Part shown: piece after piece, positions 11,503-21,679 of the stretch
Numbering within the stretch: the stretch's first letter is position 1
Layout of the letters: each line of letters begins with the position of its first letter
NCBI GenBank assembly: GCA_018350325.1
Contig: JAEVLN010000002.1
Coordinates: forward strand, 620,001 to 684,000
DNA: 64,000 nt
DNA from: Globodera rostochiensis
Lineage: Eukaryota > Nematoda > Chromadorea > Rhabditida > Heteroderidae
Direction of reading: 5' to 3'
The notes under the pieces: model-generated
Database searches by the model: none
What the model saw: only the letters and a program-made list of their open reading frames with translations
Told to the model about the DNA's origin: nothing
Translations under genes and position numbers: made by a program

Positions 11503-11577
11503 TCAAGCGGGTTCGAAGTTCGAACCCAACACTCACCAAAAGAATTACCGAGATGATAAACCACTAGGCCATCGACC
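11503..11577 (-). repeat. tRNA-derived (SINE-like) fragment
   Basis: On the minus strand the segment reads GTCGATGGCCTAGTGG, a good match to a tRNA A box (TGGCCTAGTGGTT). About 35 nt later comes GGGTTCGAACTT, close to a B box. The usual ..CC at the end of the B box is absent and the stems are imperfect, so it is not a functional tRNA. It resembles the head of a tRNA-derived SINE or a tRNA pseudogene and sits inside hAT element B. A similar A box without a B box lies near 63085. Confidence 0.5.
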
Positions 11578-11795
11578 CACTTGGGAGACATAAGTAAAAA
11601 GGGTTGAAATTGTCGGTCTTGATGCCATCATTAGGGGGTGTAAATTTAGTCCCGGTTGGTCCCGGTCCCGGCGGGACCAAAAAACCGGGACCGGGACTTT
11701 CAGATTTTAAAAAGTCCCGTCCCGACCGGGACCTGAAAAAACCGGGAAATCCCGTCCCGGTCCCGGTACCGGTCCCGTCCAACCCTAGTTTCACC

Positions 11796-12480
11796 GGCTG
11801 AGCCCAGGACTGAATGTCTTTTTCTAGGGGGACTTTAGTGACGTGACTTCAAAAAATAGAGGAATTAAAAAACTTTGATTTTACTAAAGGCTACAGCCCT
11901 TTAATTTCAAGTTAGAAAAACAAAATTAATTCAATTCCAAAAAATATACATTTAAAATACGCTTAATTAATTAAGTATCATACAAACAAATTTATACAAA
12001 AGTTTAAAAATATGAAACATTGGATGTGGAAACAATCTATTTTTGTTTGGATGTATTAAATTTAAGATATACCTAATAGAACCAATTTTAAATTAAAAAT
12101 TAAAAATTCAAACAATTTTTAAAAAGGCTTTAAAAACAAATAAAGTATATTTTAAACAAACTATATTTATTACTGCGAAAAAAGAGAACCAATCAGCTGT
12201 AGATACTGCCAGTTATTGCACATTTTTTGCATCTAAAGAAATGTTAATTTAAAAAACTGTCTAAACATTTGAAATTTAAAACTTAATAAAATATCCAAAT
12301 TGTAGTTTAAAATAAATTTCAACGTGCCTTGACAAAACAACGCAAATGTGACTAAAAATCAATTCGTGACGATTAAAGTTTTTTAATGCGTAAAAACAAA
12401 CGGAAATTAATGATAAATAAGCGTCGATAATATTTTTGATAATAATTTCTTGTTAATATAAAAAAAATAGTGTTAAAATC
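11796..12480. repeat. Remainder of the interrupted repeat, then AT-rich DNA
   Basis: 11796-11850 continues the tandem-unit repeat (TGAGCCCAGGACTGA, then CTTTTTCTAGGGGGACTT). 11855-11925 resembles 34480-34520 (TTTGATTTTACTAA.GGCTACAG). 12120-12290 is a diverged copy of 690-860 and 13610-13740, sharing ATTACTGCGAAAAAA, GATACTGCCAG and GCACATTTTTTGCATC. No coding evidence was seen. Confidence 0.5.
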
Positions 12481-14329
12481 AGTATTGTAGAACAAAATAA
12501 AAAATAAATAAAGACGCATACAAATAAATTTTTTACAATTTTGTATGTGTTAATAATAAATAAATTTTAAAACTAGCAAATAAAATTCAATTTAATCACT
12601 TTTTGCACTTAACCCTTGGGAGGGCGGCGGTCCGAGGCATCAGTGTTATAAAACAAGTTTCGAATAATATAATAAATTCGATTAAAAAATATTTAAAAAA
12701 CAATAAAAAATATTATTATTTTTTGGTGCAATCTAAAGACTAATAACACGGGAAAAGTAGAGGTTTATCTGCAGGGCACACTTATTGTATATATGAATTT
12801 TGATAAAAATTAAAACGGCAAAGTAATAATGTTTGATATATAAGTAATAACCAAATTGTTTTGAAATAAGTAATAAAAATATAAAAACGTACAAAAGCAA
12901 TTATCAATATGCAAGAAAAAGATTTAACACATACTTATTGAATTTTTATTATGGCAATAAAAAATAGATCATATTAAAACTTGATATCAAAAACGAAACA
13001 AAACTAACCATACTAGTACGATTTAAAGCAAAAATGTTTTTTATGTTAATTATTGTTAAATAGTTGAATAAATGTAATTGTTTTTAGCGGTCAAACTTAA
13101 CTGGGGGTTTAAGGACCTAACTAGAATAATAAATTAATGGAAAGTGCAGTCTAAATTTGAAAATAAATTATAAGAATAAATAAAACAGTAAATTATTTTT
13201 TAGTCATAAAATAAATTTAAAAAATAAGAAATTATCGGCGCAGGTTGATACGCGCATTACTCCGTACCGCTGATGGGTTACAGAACAAATGGACCTCAAA
13301 CGCATATACTCGCCCGAATTCCTTTTTATTTTGACAAATAAAATAAAAAAGATTTGAACTTTTAAGGTTATTCTAAATGAATTAAATTATTTAACAAGTG
13401 ATTGAAAAATTTTGAAACAAAAAGATAAAAACCTTAAAATTATATTATTAATCTAAAGTATTTATTAACTATCAATTAAGGTATTTATTTATTAACGAAC
13501 CACTGGAATAAGAAATAATGTATTTACCCTAACATTGAATTACTCAAAATATAAAATGGACAAATTTAATATTTAATAAAAATAGAATTGAATTTATTAG
13601 AATGAATAGAAAACAAATAAAGTATATTTAAAACAAAATATGTTTATTACTGCGAAAAAAAAGAGATCAGCTGCAGATACTGCCAGCTATTGCACATTTT
13701 TTGCATCCTAAAAATATTATAAATATTAATATTGATTTATTTATTATTCAAATAAATAATATACAACAATTACTTCAAAAAAAATAAAGATAAAAAATGC
13801 CAAAACTTCACAGTCGTAGAAATTACTCGTTGAAGTCACGGGAAAGGTAGAGGATTCAAGCTCATTTGTCTGCAGGGCTTCATCTAATTGGTTAAGATAA
13901 ATTGGACACACTTAAATATGAATTAAAAAAAATTAAAACAGCAAAGTAATAATGTTTGATAAATATATAAAAAACGTACAAAAGCAAATATCAATATGCA
14001 AAAAAAAGATTTAACACATACTTATTGAATTTTTATTATGGCAATAAAAAATAGATAATATTAAAAGTTAAAATCAAAAACGAAACAAAACTAACCATAC
14101 TAGTACGATTTAAAGCAAAAATTTTTTATGTTTATTATTGTTTTTTTATTTTGAAAAACTCGAATATTGAAAATAATCTATTTTCATTAGCTTAAATAAT
14201 GATTAAATAACTTTAGAAATCAATTCGTTATCCAATTAAACTTAATATAAAAATATAAACTATTATAAAATGTTGCCTTAATTTATACCATAAGAAATGC
14301 CGTCAACCAAGTGCGGCAGCATAAACCCC
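12481..14329. repeat. Block L, long copy, with internal duplication
   Basis: 12481-12720 matches 18647-18897 (shared CTTAACCC.TGGGAGG and GGTCCGA.GCATCAGTGT). 12740-13050 is repeated at 13840-14145 inside the same block (shared CATACTAGTACGATTTAAAGC). The 18-kb copy joins AAGCTCAT directly to AATGATTAAATAAC, so it lacks the roughly 330 bp between 13865 and 14195. The short copy is a deletion derivative or the long copy has expanded. 14267-14315 (ATGTTGCCTTAATTTATACC) recurs at 19100. Confidence 0.65.
13820..13900 (+). pseudogene. Exon-like island, TGKVEDSSS family, copy in block L
   Basis: The frame 13820-13900 reads KLLVEVTGKVEDSSSFVC, then RASSNW, then a stop. KLLVEVTGKVEDSSS is identical to the copy ending at 19023. 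The codon before it is TAG, where the 18.9-kb copy has TGG in SWKL, so this copy carries a nonsense change. TGKV followed at a short distance by [VF][IV]C resembles TGKVN..VIC at 59558. A third, internally deleted version is at about 12745-12770. Protein unknown. Confidence 0.45.
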
Positions 14330-14356
14330 CAAGAGAGCCTTTGTTATGGAACAGAT

Positions 14357-15274
14357 GCTGGTATTCATAATGCTAAGGATAATTATCTGCAGCTACGGAT
14401 AAGCTGATAGGGTAGCTGCAGATAAAAAAATCTGCAGATAAAATCCGTATTCATAATGCTAGCGCTAACTATCTGCAGCCGAGGATTTTTTTATCTGCAG
14501 ATACCTAGCTACAGCCACACTACTCTTCTCTCCATTGTCTTTTAAAAATGGTATTTACTTCCGAAATGACTTCTCGACTTCTCGAGCACTGATACTATTT
14601 ATCAAATTATGAGTTTTTACTCTTCCACGCTTTGGATATCATTATGTTTATACACTATTGTGTATTTTTAAATTCTTTGTGACACATTTTGGACGCTTAA
14701 AAAAACGATTCCATTCTCTTCAAATACCAATTCGAATTAAATTGCAAAACATTGGCATGCTCATCGTTTCAGCTGCCGTTCTTCATAATATCGCTATTAT
14801 GAAAGGCGTCCCTGATTTGATGAAGAAAATTTGATTGATGAACAACCAGAACAAGATCAAAATATTGGGGAAGATATAACAACAATGGGGGATGGTTTCA
14901 TAGTTTGTGCTAATATTGCGCAGAATTATTTTTCTTAATTTCTTTTCACAAACAACATTTATTATTGTTAGAAAAGAATAAGAAAGATTAAATTAATTGA
15001 ACCTTATTATTTTAAAATTATTTAAAATATTTTTCAAATTATGGAAATGTTATTTTTCCTAACTATCCTCATCTCGATGAAGATAGGGGCAGCTAGGTAG
15101 CTGCTACCCTAGCCTTAGCATTATGAATACGGAGTCTATCTGCAGCTAAGGCTAAGGATATTTTTGCAAAGAAACGGTCATTATGAATACGGATTTTAAT
15201 CCTTAGCATTATGAATACGGTTTTATCTGCAGCTAGCGATAAAGCTGCGGATAGTTAGCATTATGAATACCAGC
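14357..15274 (+). mobile_element. PIF/Harbinger-type DNA transposon remnant
   Basis: The ends are inverted copies of GCTGGTATTCATAATGCTAA (14357) and its complement ending at 15274. Each terminal region contains further inverted copies of the ATTCATAATGCTA unit and CTGCAGATA motifs. The interior encodes a transposase C-terminal fragment. No 3-bp target duplication is evident directly at the ends. The 9-mer CAAGAGAGC occurs at 14330-14338 and at 15274-15282, just outside or overlapping the ends. Block L at 19137 lacks the element. At 918 bp it is an internally deleted copy. Confidence 0.75.
14703..14834 (+). pseudogene. PIF/Harbinger transposase, C-terminal fragment
   Basis: The frame reads [20 protein letters not shown], then [12 protein letters not shown] at about 14763-14798, and stops soon after. 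A-x-V-L-H-N-I following R-x-K-L is the conserved end of the Harbinger DDE nuclease (DDE_Tnp_4 type). A neighbouring frame after the stop continues with an acidic tail ([12 protein letters not shown]), so a frameshift has occurred. The catalytic N-terminal part is missing. The fragment is not functional. Confidence 0.75.
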
Positions 15275-15989
15275 AAGAGAGCAAAATAAAATAAACAAAA
15301 AATAAACCCGTCGTTTTTCAACTTTTATTTAAATTGTTAAGTTGTTATTTTAAATTCAACAAAAAGAATTTAAATAAATCGTAATTAGTAAAATTTTTAA
15401 TAAAAAACAATAAAATTATCTTAACATTTAAAAAAAAATTTCCAAGAAACCATTTATTCAAGAATTTCTTGCACTGCACCTATTAGCGCAATGATTTTCG
15501 TTGGCATTGTCGCGACCGCGAGAAATAAGTCAATAAAGAACCTAAAAAATAAAAACAAAAATTATAAAAAACTATAAATTAATAATAAAATTGAATTAAA
15601 ATGATCAATGAAATGAAATGAATGAAACAAAATGAGAAAGGGCGGACAATAGAATGAATAAGCATCTAAAAACAAAATGTTTACAAAAGTACAAAGCAAA
15701 GGAAGGACAACAAAAAAGCGGGCCAATAAATGTCGTAAGAAAAATGATAATTAAAAATTAACGAAATGAATAACCAAAATAAAGAAAAAGAAGAAATAAA
15801 ACAAAATTTCGAGAAAGGTTATGAAAAGAATGAAATGTTATGGAAATAAAATTGGATGAAAAACAAAATAGCATTTAGAAATTGGGCAAAATGTATGAAT
15901 CAAAATGTAGACAAACGTTTTAACTGTAAAAGAAAATTGTTGGCACCCCAAACAAGAGGCGTAAAAAGCCCTCTCAAACCATTCTCCCC
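15275..15989. other. AT-rich, partly purine-rich stretch
   Basis: 15360-15470 continues block L (AGTAAAATTTTTAATAAAAAACAATAAAATTATC, matching 19150-19215 with small changes). 15590-15900 is rich in A and G with repeated AATGAAATGAA-type words. The segment at 15675-15745 resembles 61430-61490 (AAAATGTT.ACAAAAGTACAAA then GCGGGCCAAT/GTGGGCCAAC). No gene recognised. Confidence 0.45.
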
Positions 15990-17137
15990 AAAATATTAAT
16001 AAAGTAACAAATTTATCTCTAATTTAGTTTACGGTCAACAAAGTTATCTAAATATTAAAAAAATCGAATATTTTATGAAATTCTATAAGCTGCTGATTAA
16101 TAGTCACTCTAATTCAAAATACATAAATGTTTTTTTATATTTTTAAAAAATGATTTTTTAATTCTAAAAAATCGTTACCGGTTTAAGGTGAGCCTAAATG
16201 GCTTAAAGAAGACTTGCGCAGCGTGGAGCGCGATGACAATGACAACAACACCTGATGTTTCCCACGCTCGAAATTAAAAATTACATTGTACCATTTGATG
16301 CAAAAAATTTTGAAAAAAAAAGTGCCGTCGAAGTTGTACAAACATTTAAATGATTGGGCCAAACTGAATAGCACATGAAAATTATGGACAATCTGTGCAT
16401 TTCTTAAACTCAAAAATACGTTGCCGCGCATATAAATCACATCACTAGTTATGACATTACAATTATACACATTATACGTGGTACAATAGACCAAGATTAA
16501 AAAAACCCCGGTCAAAAAAAGCAACAGAAACAACATTAAATATTTTTTACAGAAATAGACGCGATGTTGAAAAGTTCATCACTGGATTTTCTGAAATGCA
16601 AGAACTAACAATGACTTACGTACTGGAAAAGCTGAGAAATATTAGCACAGGAGCGTTCAGCTTGGCATATTTCTTTCAAAAAATTTAAATACGCAAAACA
16701 ATTTCTACATTTAAACGAACCTAAAAATTATAATTTAAATCAAATTGCAACTTATAAATAAATGTAAAAATACATTGTAATATTAAACAAAATTTTCTGA
16801 ATTTTTACAAGAAATGGTACATCTTTATTAATAAACTTAAAAATAAGTTAGCTAAAAGTCAAAAATTTTTGTAAAAATACTAATCAGTCTCAATTGGCTT
16901 AAAAAAAAGAAGTAATATTTAAAATTTATTAACATATTACATATAAAAGGACCAACCTTTCTATTCACACGGCATCCATCCTCTGCAAGTAAAAAGTGAA
17001 TTTAATAAATAATTTATACAAAATTATTTTCAATAAATGATAATGATATTATTAGCATAAAAAAACTATCTAAAATAAAATTTTAAGAAATATGATATTT
17101 TAAATTAGTAAGGATTTTAAAAGTGAATTTCATAAAC
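15990..17137. repeat. Block B, longest copy
   Basis: The left part (15990-16400) matches 34500-34910, and 18430-18660 more distantly, sharing TTTACGGTCAACAAAG and GTGAGCCTAAATGGCT. The right part (16418-17137) matches 51645-52370, sharing GCCGCGCATATAAATCACAT and TTCATCACTGGATTTTCTG. This copy holds both halves, whereas the others hold one each. A 117-codon minus frame (16183-16536) covers the left part; in the 34-kb copy the equivalent frame is broken, so it is not supported as a gene. Confidence 0.65.
16551..16688 (+). pseudogene. Exon-like island in block B
   Basis: After TTTTTTACAG, which resembles a 3-prime splice site, an open plus frame begins RNRRDVEKFITGFSEM, continues QELTMTYVLEKL and NISTGAF, and ends at TAA 16686. 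The copy at 51723 has the same acceptor-like TTTTACAG and reads RNRRDAKKFITGFSEM. It then has one extra base; after correcting for that it matches QELTMAYVLEKLGNISTGAF. The single-base indel makes at least one copy non-functional. Protein unknown. Confidence 0.35.
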
Positions 17138-17412
17138 CTTTATCAAATCAGGGATGTGGGATGGTCACGGGCAACCAGATATCCGGTGTTATATCCGGAT
17201 AAAATAAATTGGGAAAAACACAAAACGGGGTTTAGTTTTGAAATTTAAAAAAACTCTGCCCAATTTTTTATAGCTTAAAATTTAAAACAAAAATTCTGGA
17301 CGCTTCCCATTCCTAAAAGCTTCAAGTTTTTAACTTTTTGGTTGCAAATCTTCAACAAAAATACATTCTACTCAATGATCAAAATTTAATCGGAACAATG
17401 GATGGTGATCAC
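17138..17412. other. AT-rich flank with a possible hAT 5-prime end
   Basis: At 17151 the sequence CAGGGATGTGGGATGG followed by CACGGGCAACC resembles a hAT terminus. Related starts (CAGGGTAGCCACC) occur at about 17856. No matching right end or target duplication was found for either. The rest is AT-rich. Confidence 0.3.
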
Positions 17413-18286
17413 TAGGGCCCGGATTTTTATATATTTTTTTCGTGGATTCCTTACCATGAGAGAAGCGCAAAAATAGTATTTGTTTTGAAAATTTTTTGAA
17501 TTAGGGCGGCTTTTTAGCACATATGAAAACATATTTTGTGGGTATTTTGCAAACAGAGACCGGCAACTCAGCCCAAACAAAATTTTGTACAAAATTTTTT
17601 GGGTTTCTTTTGGTTTTGGTTTCTTTTGGGTTTTGCTCAATTTGACCAAAACCAAAACCAAAACCAAATTTTTGGGTTTCTTTTGGTTTTGGGATTTTTT
17701 GGGTTGACAAAACCCAAAATTTTGTACAAAACCAAAAAATTTTAGAAACCATAATAAAATGCCCAAATTTCCGATTTTCTTAAAATTTTTAATAAAAGTT
17801 TTATTCAAAGCATTTTTCTGACCAGTTATCATAAATCCATGAATATATTAAATCAGGGTAGCCACCTGTCAACCCAAAAATCAGGAATACCGGCTGAAAA
17901 ATCTGAAAAAAATCAGGAATTTTTTTAGGTGTGTAAATATATGAATTTAATGCCAAAACTTTTTTATTGCTAAGAAAAATTGTGTAAAATTTCGTTTTGT
18001 ACAAAAAAGGGCATGACCCAAACAAAATTTTGTACAAAATTTTTTGGGTTTCTTTTGGTTTTGGTTTCTTTTGTGTTTTGCCCAATTTGACCAAAACCAA
18101 AACCAAAATTTTGGTTTTTTTTTGTACAAAAAACCCCAAAAAATTTTTGGTTTTTGGTTTTGGTCCGGACTCTATTGCAAACTAACTATTTGGCCATTTT
18201 TGGAACATATTTTTGGCATTTTTTAGGTTTAATAGATATCTTAGCATTTTTAAGCACATAAAACATTACACATTTGCCGGGCCTTA
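17413..18286. mobile_element. Non-autonomous hAT element D (874 bp)
   Basis: The left end is TAGGGCCCGGATTT and the right end is the complement of TAAGGCCCGGCAAAT. The 8-bp target duplication GTGATCAC, itself palindromic, is perfect at 17405-17412 and 18287-18294. The interior carries AAAACC and GGTTTT arrays in opposing orientation, arranged as two related cassettes (about 17570-17745 and 18005-18170), each beginning CCAAACAAAATTTTGTACAA. The 148-codon minus frame at 17386-17832 and several shorter frames simply read these arrays. No transposase. Confidence 0.8.
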
Positions 18287-18294
18287 GTGATCAC

Positions 18295-18646
18295 TTACAT
18301 ACGATTATTAGTTAAAGACTAAAGTCTTAAAATTCAATTTCAACTTATGATAACCAAATAGTGCCGAAAATAAGAAGATGTTATAATAAAAATTTAAAAA
18401 AAAAATTAATTTAAAATGTAACTTAAATTGTTGACCATTTTATATTAAAATGTATAAATGTTTTTTTATATTTTTAAAGAATGATTTTTTAATTCTAAAA
18501 ATCGTTACCTGTTTAAGGTGAGCCTAAATGGCTGAAGGAATTGTGAGCGAAACTGGTTGCGCGTGGATTGCGATGAAAAATGATTGAAAAAGTGCATTTG
18601 TCCATTTCATGCAAAAAAATTTGAAAAAAAATGCCGTCGAAGTTGT
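18295..18646. repeat. AT-rich DNA and a diverged partial block B copy
   Basis: 18430-18660 matches 16110-16330 (GAATGATTTTTTAATTCTAAAAATCGTTACC, GGTGAGCCTAAATGGCT, then TGCCGTCGAAGTTGTAC). The equivalent of the GCGCAGCGTGGAGCGCGATG island is degraded here (TTGCGCGTGGATTGCGATG). Left of it the DNA is plain AT-rich. Confidence 0.5.
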
Positions 18647-19220
18647 ACCAGTTTTGTAGAACAAAATAAAAAATAAATAAAAGCATACAAATAAAATTTT
18701 TAAAATTTTATATGTGTTAATAATAAATAAATTTTAAACTATTACCTAGATTAAATATCATAGCGCAAATAAAATTCAATTTAATCTGCACTTAACCCCT
18801 GGGAGGACGACGGTCCGAAGCATCAGTGTAATAAAAACAAGTTTCGAATAATATAATAAATTCGATTAACAAATATTTTAAACAAAAAAATATTATGTTA
18901 CTAATAAATCTATGTAGATTGGAGCAACAAAATACGCAACAACAGTGCAATGCGAAACTCCATCAAAAATTATTCGTGGAAATTGCTTGTTGAAGTCACG
19001 GGAAAGGTAGAGGATTCAAGCTCATAATGATTAAATAACGTCAGAAATCAATTATTTATCCTTTTAAACTTTAGATAAAAAAATAAAAAGTATTTGATAA
19101 AATGTTGCCTTAATTTATACCATAAGAAATGCCGTCAACCAAGTGCGTTAGTAAATTTTTTATAAAAAAACAATAAAATTATCTTAACATTTAAAAAATG
19201 AAAAATTTCTAAGAAACCAT
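18647..19220. repeat. Block L, short copy
   Basis: Matches 12481-12720 and then parts of 13800-13870 and 14190-15450. It lacks the internal duplication and the Harbinger element of the long copy. The junctions are at AAGCTCAT-AATGATTAAATAAC (about 19024) and after CCAAGTGCG (19148). Confidence 0.65.
18908..19026 (+). pseudogene. Exon-like island, longest AMRNSI-SWKL-TGKVE reading
   Basis: An open plus frame runs from the stop at 18905 to the TAA at 19024. It reads IYVDWSNKIRNNSAMRNSI, then KNYSWKLLVEVTGKVEDSSS. Two motifs align with 59493-59668: MR[NE][SA][IM], and SWKL followed by [VF]TGKV. The changes there include silent TCG/TCA, TTG/CTA (Leu), GGA/GGC and GTA/GTC. The terminal stop arises at the junction of the 330-bp deletion relative to 13865, so the native frame probably continued as FVC. 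No start, splice site or full domain is identifiable. It is the most complete N-terminal version of the family here. Confidence 0.45.
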
Positions 19221-20177
19221 ATAACCTTAAATTGGCAACCGTCATTAATCAAATTTTTGTTATTGATTAATTCTTTTGCATCAGGAGCCGACAAAAAAGT
19301 GATAAAGCCATAATGTCATCAAAATTGAATTAAAAATGCTTGAAATTTTCGTTGTTTTGTTAATTTTCCCTCATTTTTCAGTGAAAACTTGGAAAGGCGG
19401 GCCCTGGACTCATTTTTTGGGAAATAACCTTATTTCAGCTCCACTCCTTGATTTTGTTTACTTTTTATGCCGATTTAAACCGTTGAAAAACTCTGATGTT
19501 TTTCATTTCAATTTCGAGATTTGTTGCTGGGAAAGCATAATTTGTATTTTAATTAAAATGTAATTTCTTTTCTTTACAATTTCGTTTGTACTTTATTTTA
19601 ATCTATGCTGAATAAATCTCAGGTGAAAATTAAAAATCAATTGCCAAAATTTCACGGAATCCGACAGTATTTCGGACTCAAACGTCGAATCAAATTTTCG
19701 TCATTCTCGACAAAAATTATAAAGCTCAGATGTTTAAAGAAAGAACAAAATAATCTTAAAAATCTTTAACGATTTTAAAAAAGTTTTGTAAATACAAATT
19801 TCTTATTGATACATATCCAATTCTTCGTTTAAACTTGGTGGTGGTGTTCAATTGTTTCTTTTGCCAAAAAGTGTTTAAATAAAAAAATTCCTCATAATCG
19901 ATCATTTAAAAAAAAATTTTAAATGAAAAATTACGAAAAGACTAAACAAATTGTCAGTATTGACTTTAATTTTCGTTTATCGGAGTGAGTATTCACGGCC
20001 AACAAATCATTGCATCGATTTTTGCGGAGGGGGGGGGGGAAGGCAGCCTCCTGCCTCAATCATTTTCTTTCCATTTCATTCGAACAAATCAATTTGTGCA
20101 TTATTTATTTGTGTGTTGAATTGGGAATCATTTCACAAAAGGTATTAGAATTAGAGCAAATTTTAGTGCTAAATGCC
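19221..20177. repeat. Left shoulder of the tandem unit with G-run module
   Basis: 19221-19560 matches 54127-54330 (CCTTAAATTGGCAACCGTCA and TTTGCATCAGGAGCCGACAA). 19840-20177 matches 41335-41660 and 54590-54830, sharing AAAAGTGTTTAAATAAAAAAAT and CATCGATT. The module includes an 11-G run at 20029-20039 followed by GAAGGCAGC.TCCTGCCTC. The 54-kb copy has lost the G run and about 100 bp around it. No coding evidence; the 75-codon frame at 19336-19563 is broken in the 54-kb copy. Confidence 0.65.
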
Positions 20178-21553
20178 TATTTTGACGTTTTTTTTTTAAA
20201 TATTCATGTTTGCTATTTTTGTAATACTGTAGCTAAGTTGAGAAAAAAAATTGGTCAAAAAATTTAAATAGCAAAGGGATTGATTTTTTCGCTTTTTAGT
20301 TTTATTTTGGCACTTTTTGGCGTTTTTAGTGTCTATTTGGGGCGGGGGGGTTAGCGCTTATTAAGGCGCATATTTCCATGTTTTTAGTGCCTGAAAATCC
20401 TGTCTCTATAATACACCGATTTTTTTTTTAATTTTTGTCACGAAACGGTGCCTTTTTACGGAAAAGTTCCGGTTTGTGATAATTTTTGAGCTTAATGAGC
20501 CTCCTAGAATAGAGTTGTCGGGACCCTGACTAGGACTGAAATTTCAATTTTTTGATTGAATTTATTTTTCAATATTCCGGTTCTGTTTTTTAAATATTTA
20601 TTTTTCTTTATTTTTGTCTATCCCCGGTTGGTTTCACCCTGAGCCCAGGACTGAAATGTCTTTTTTAGGGGGACTTAGTCCCAAAAAAATCCTGGCCTAG
20701 TTAAAACACTGATTTAAAAAACTTTTTGTGTAAGATCAAATAGTTTGTAAACAATTTTTGATCTTTTGGAAATTTAGTGCCTATTTTGACGTTTACTAAA
20801 ATTTACATTTAGTAAAATTTTGGTTTAAGTTATTAAGGGGTATTTTTGGGTAAAAGCATATACTTGTGTACCTCTTACATAGAACTGGAGCTTGTCAGGA
20901 CTGGTTCTGTAATTTCAATTTTTTCCATTTTAAGACTAAAATTTGCTTTATTTTTAATGAGAAAAAAAAATCATCGCCTTCATTGTTATAAAATAAATTT
21001 ATACCAGAAAATGAGGTTGTACGACTGGCGATTAATTAAACCATAAAGACTGAAAAACATTTTATAAAATAAGAAAACATTTATGTGAAATTATTATTAT
21101 GTTTAGACATTTAATTGAAAAAACAAAATATTGAGAACAAAAATAATTAAATGGCTGTATCAATCATAATTTGTTGTATTGCTGTTAAAATACACATATA
21201 TTATTTATAAACTTACCTACCCTATACAAAAATAAGTAACAAATTATGAAACTTAAATTTTTTTTACGTTAACTATGTAAATATCAAATGCATGAACAAA
21301 AGTTTTACCAATCGTTTTAGTTTATTTTAGTAGAAGCGTGCGGATGGCACACATTTATTTAAAAATTAATTTGGACTAAAATTTTAATTGTTCTTAAACG
21401 ATCACGAGCTTGTTGAACAAAAATAAATTTAAAAAAACAACTATGACATTTCAACAAATCCAATTTTAGTCCTATTACCTACTATATGTGACGAATTGAA
21501 ATAATTATTAAACCAAAAAAAAATTATAACTTATAAACAAAATAAAGTTATAA

Positions 21554-21679
21554 AATAATTACTATATCAAAAAAGGAACTGATCTGTCAAAGCGTATCTC
21601 AGCGTCGATCGAAGACGCTATGTTTCCGGCAAAGATAACAAAATTGTGGTATGAGGACAGAACTCGCAAATGCAAATAA
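21554..21679 (+). pseudogene. Exon-like island, KGTDLSKR family
   Basis: The open plus frame reads KGTDLSKRISASIEDAM, then FPAKITKLWYED, and stops at 21677. The tandem copy is at 26930-27055. The diverged copy at 56297-56362 reads KGTDLSKRKAIVERMRHSE with two silent differences (AAG/AAA, CGT/CGC) and then different residues and length. Conservation of the frame over KGTDLSKR, with only third-position changes there, favours coding ancestry. No start and no clear splice sites. Protein unknown. Confidence 0.4.

Larger units (their letters stand above)
10842..11787. mobile_element. Non-autonomous hAT element B (946 bp)
   Basis: The ends are TAGGGTTGGGCGGGACC and the complement of TAGGGTTGGACGGGACC. 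The perfect 8-bp duplication GTTTCACC lies at 10834-10841 and 11788-11795. The same sequence occurs once, uninterrupted, at 20631-20638, 26007-26014 and 55267-55274 within the paralogous repeat, which gives the empty site. The subterminal regions are arrays of GGGACCG. The interior holds two copies of the 24-bp palindrome and a tRNA-derived fragment. No transposase is present. Confidence 0.85.

Noticed and set aside
11503..11577. Functional tRNA gene
   Set aside because: The B box is imperfect, the stems do not close well, and it lies inside a transposon.
13820..13900. Immunoglobulin-like domain from EDSSSFVCRA
   Set aside because: It resembles an Ig F strand, but no paired cysteine or tryptophan core can be placed and the copy has a nonsense codon.
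17386..17832. 148-codon minus-strand frame as a gene
   Set aside because: It reads through AAAACC/GGTTTT arrays of hAT element D; its Lys/Pro/Gln repeats are low-complexity artefacts.
20846..21046. 66-codon frame, identical in both tandem copies, as a conserved gene
   Set aside because: The identity only reflects recent duplication; the diverged copy at 55462 is frameshifted and uses no common start.
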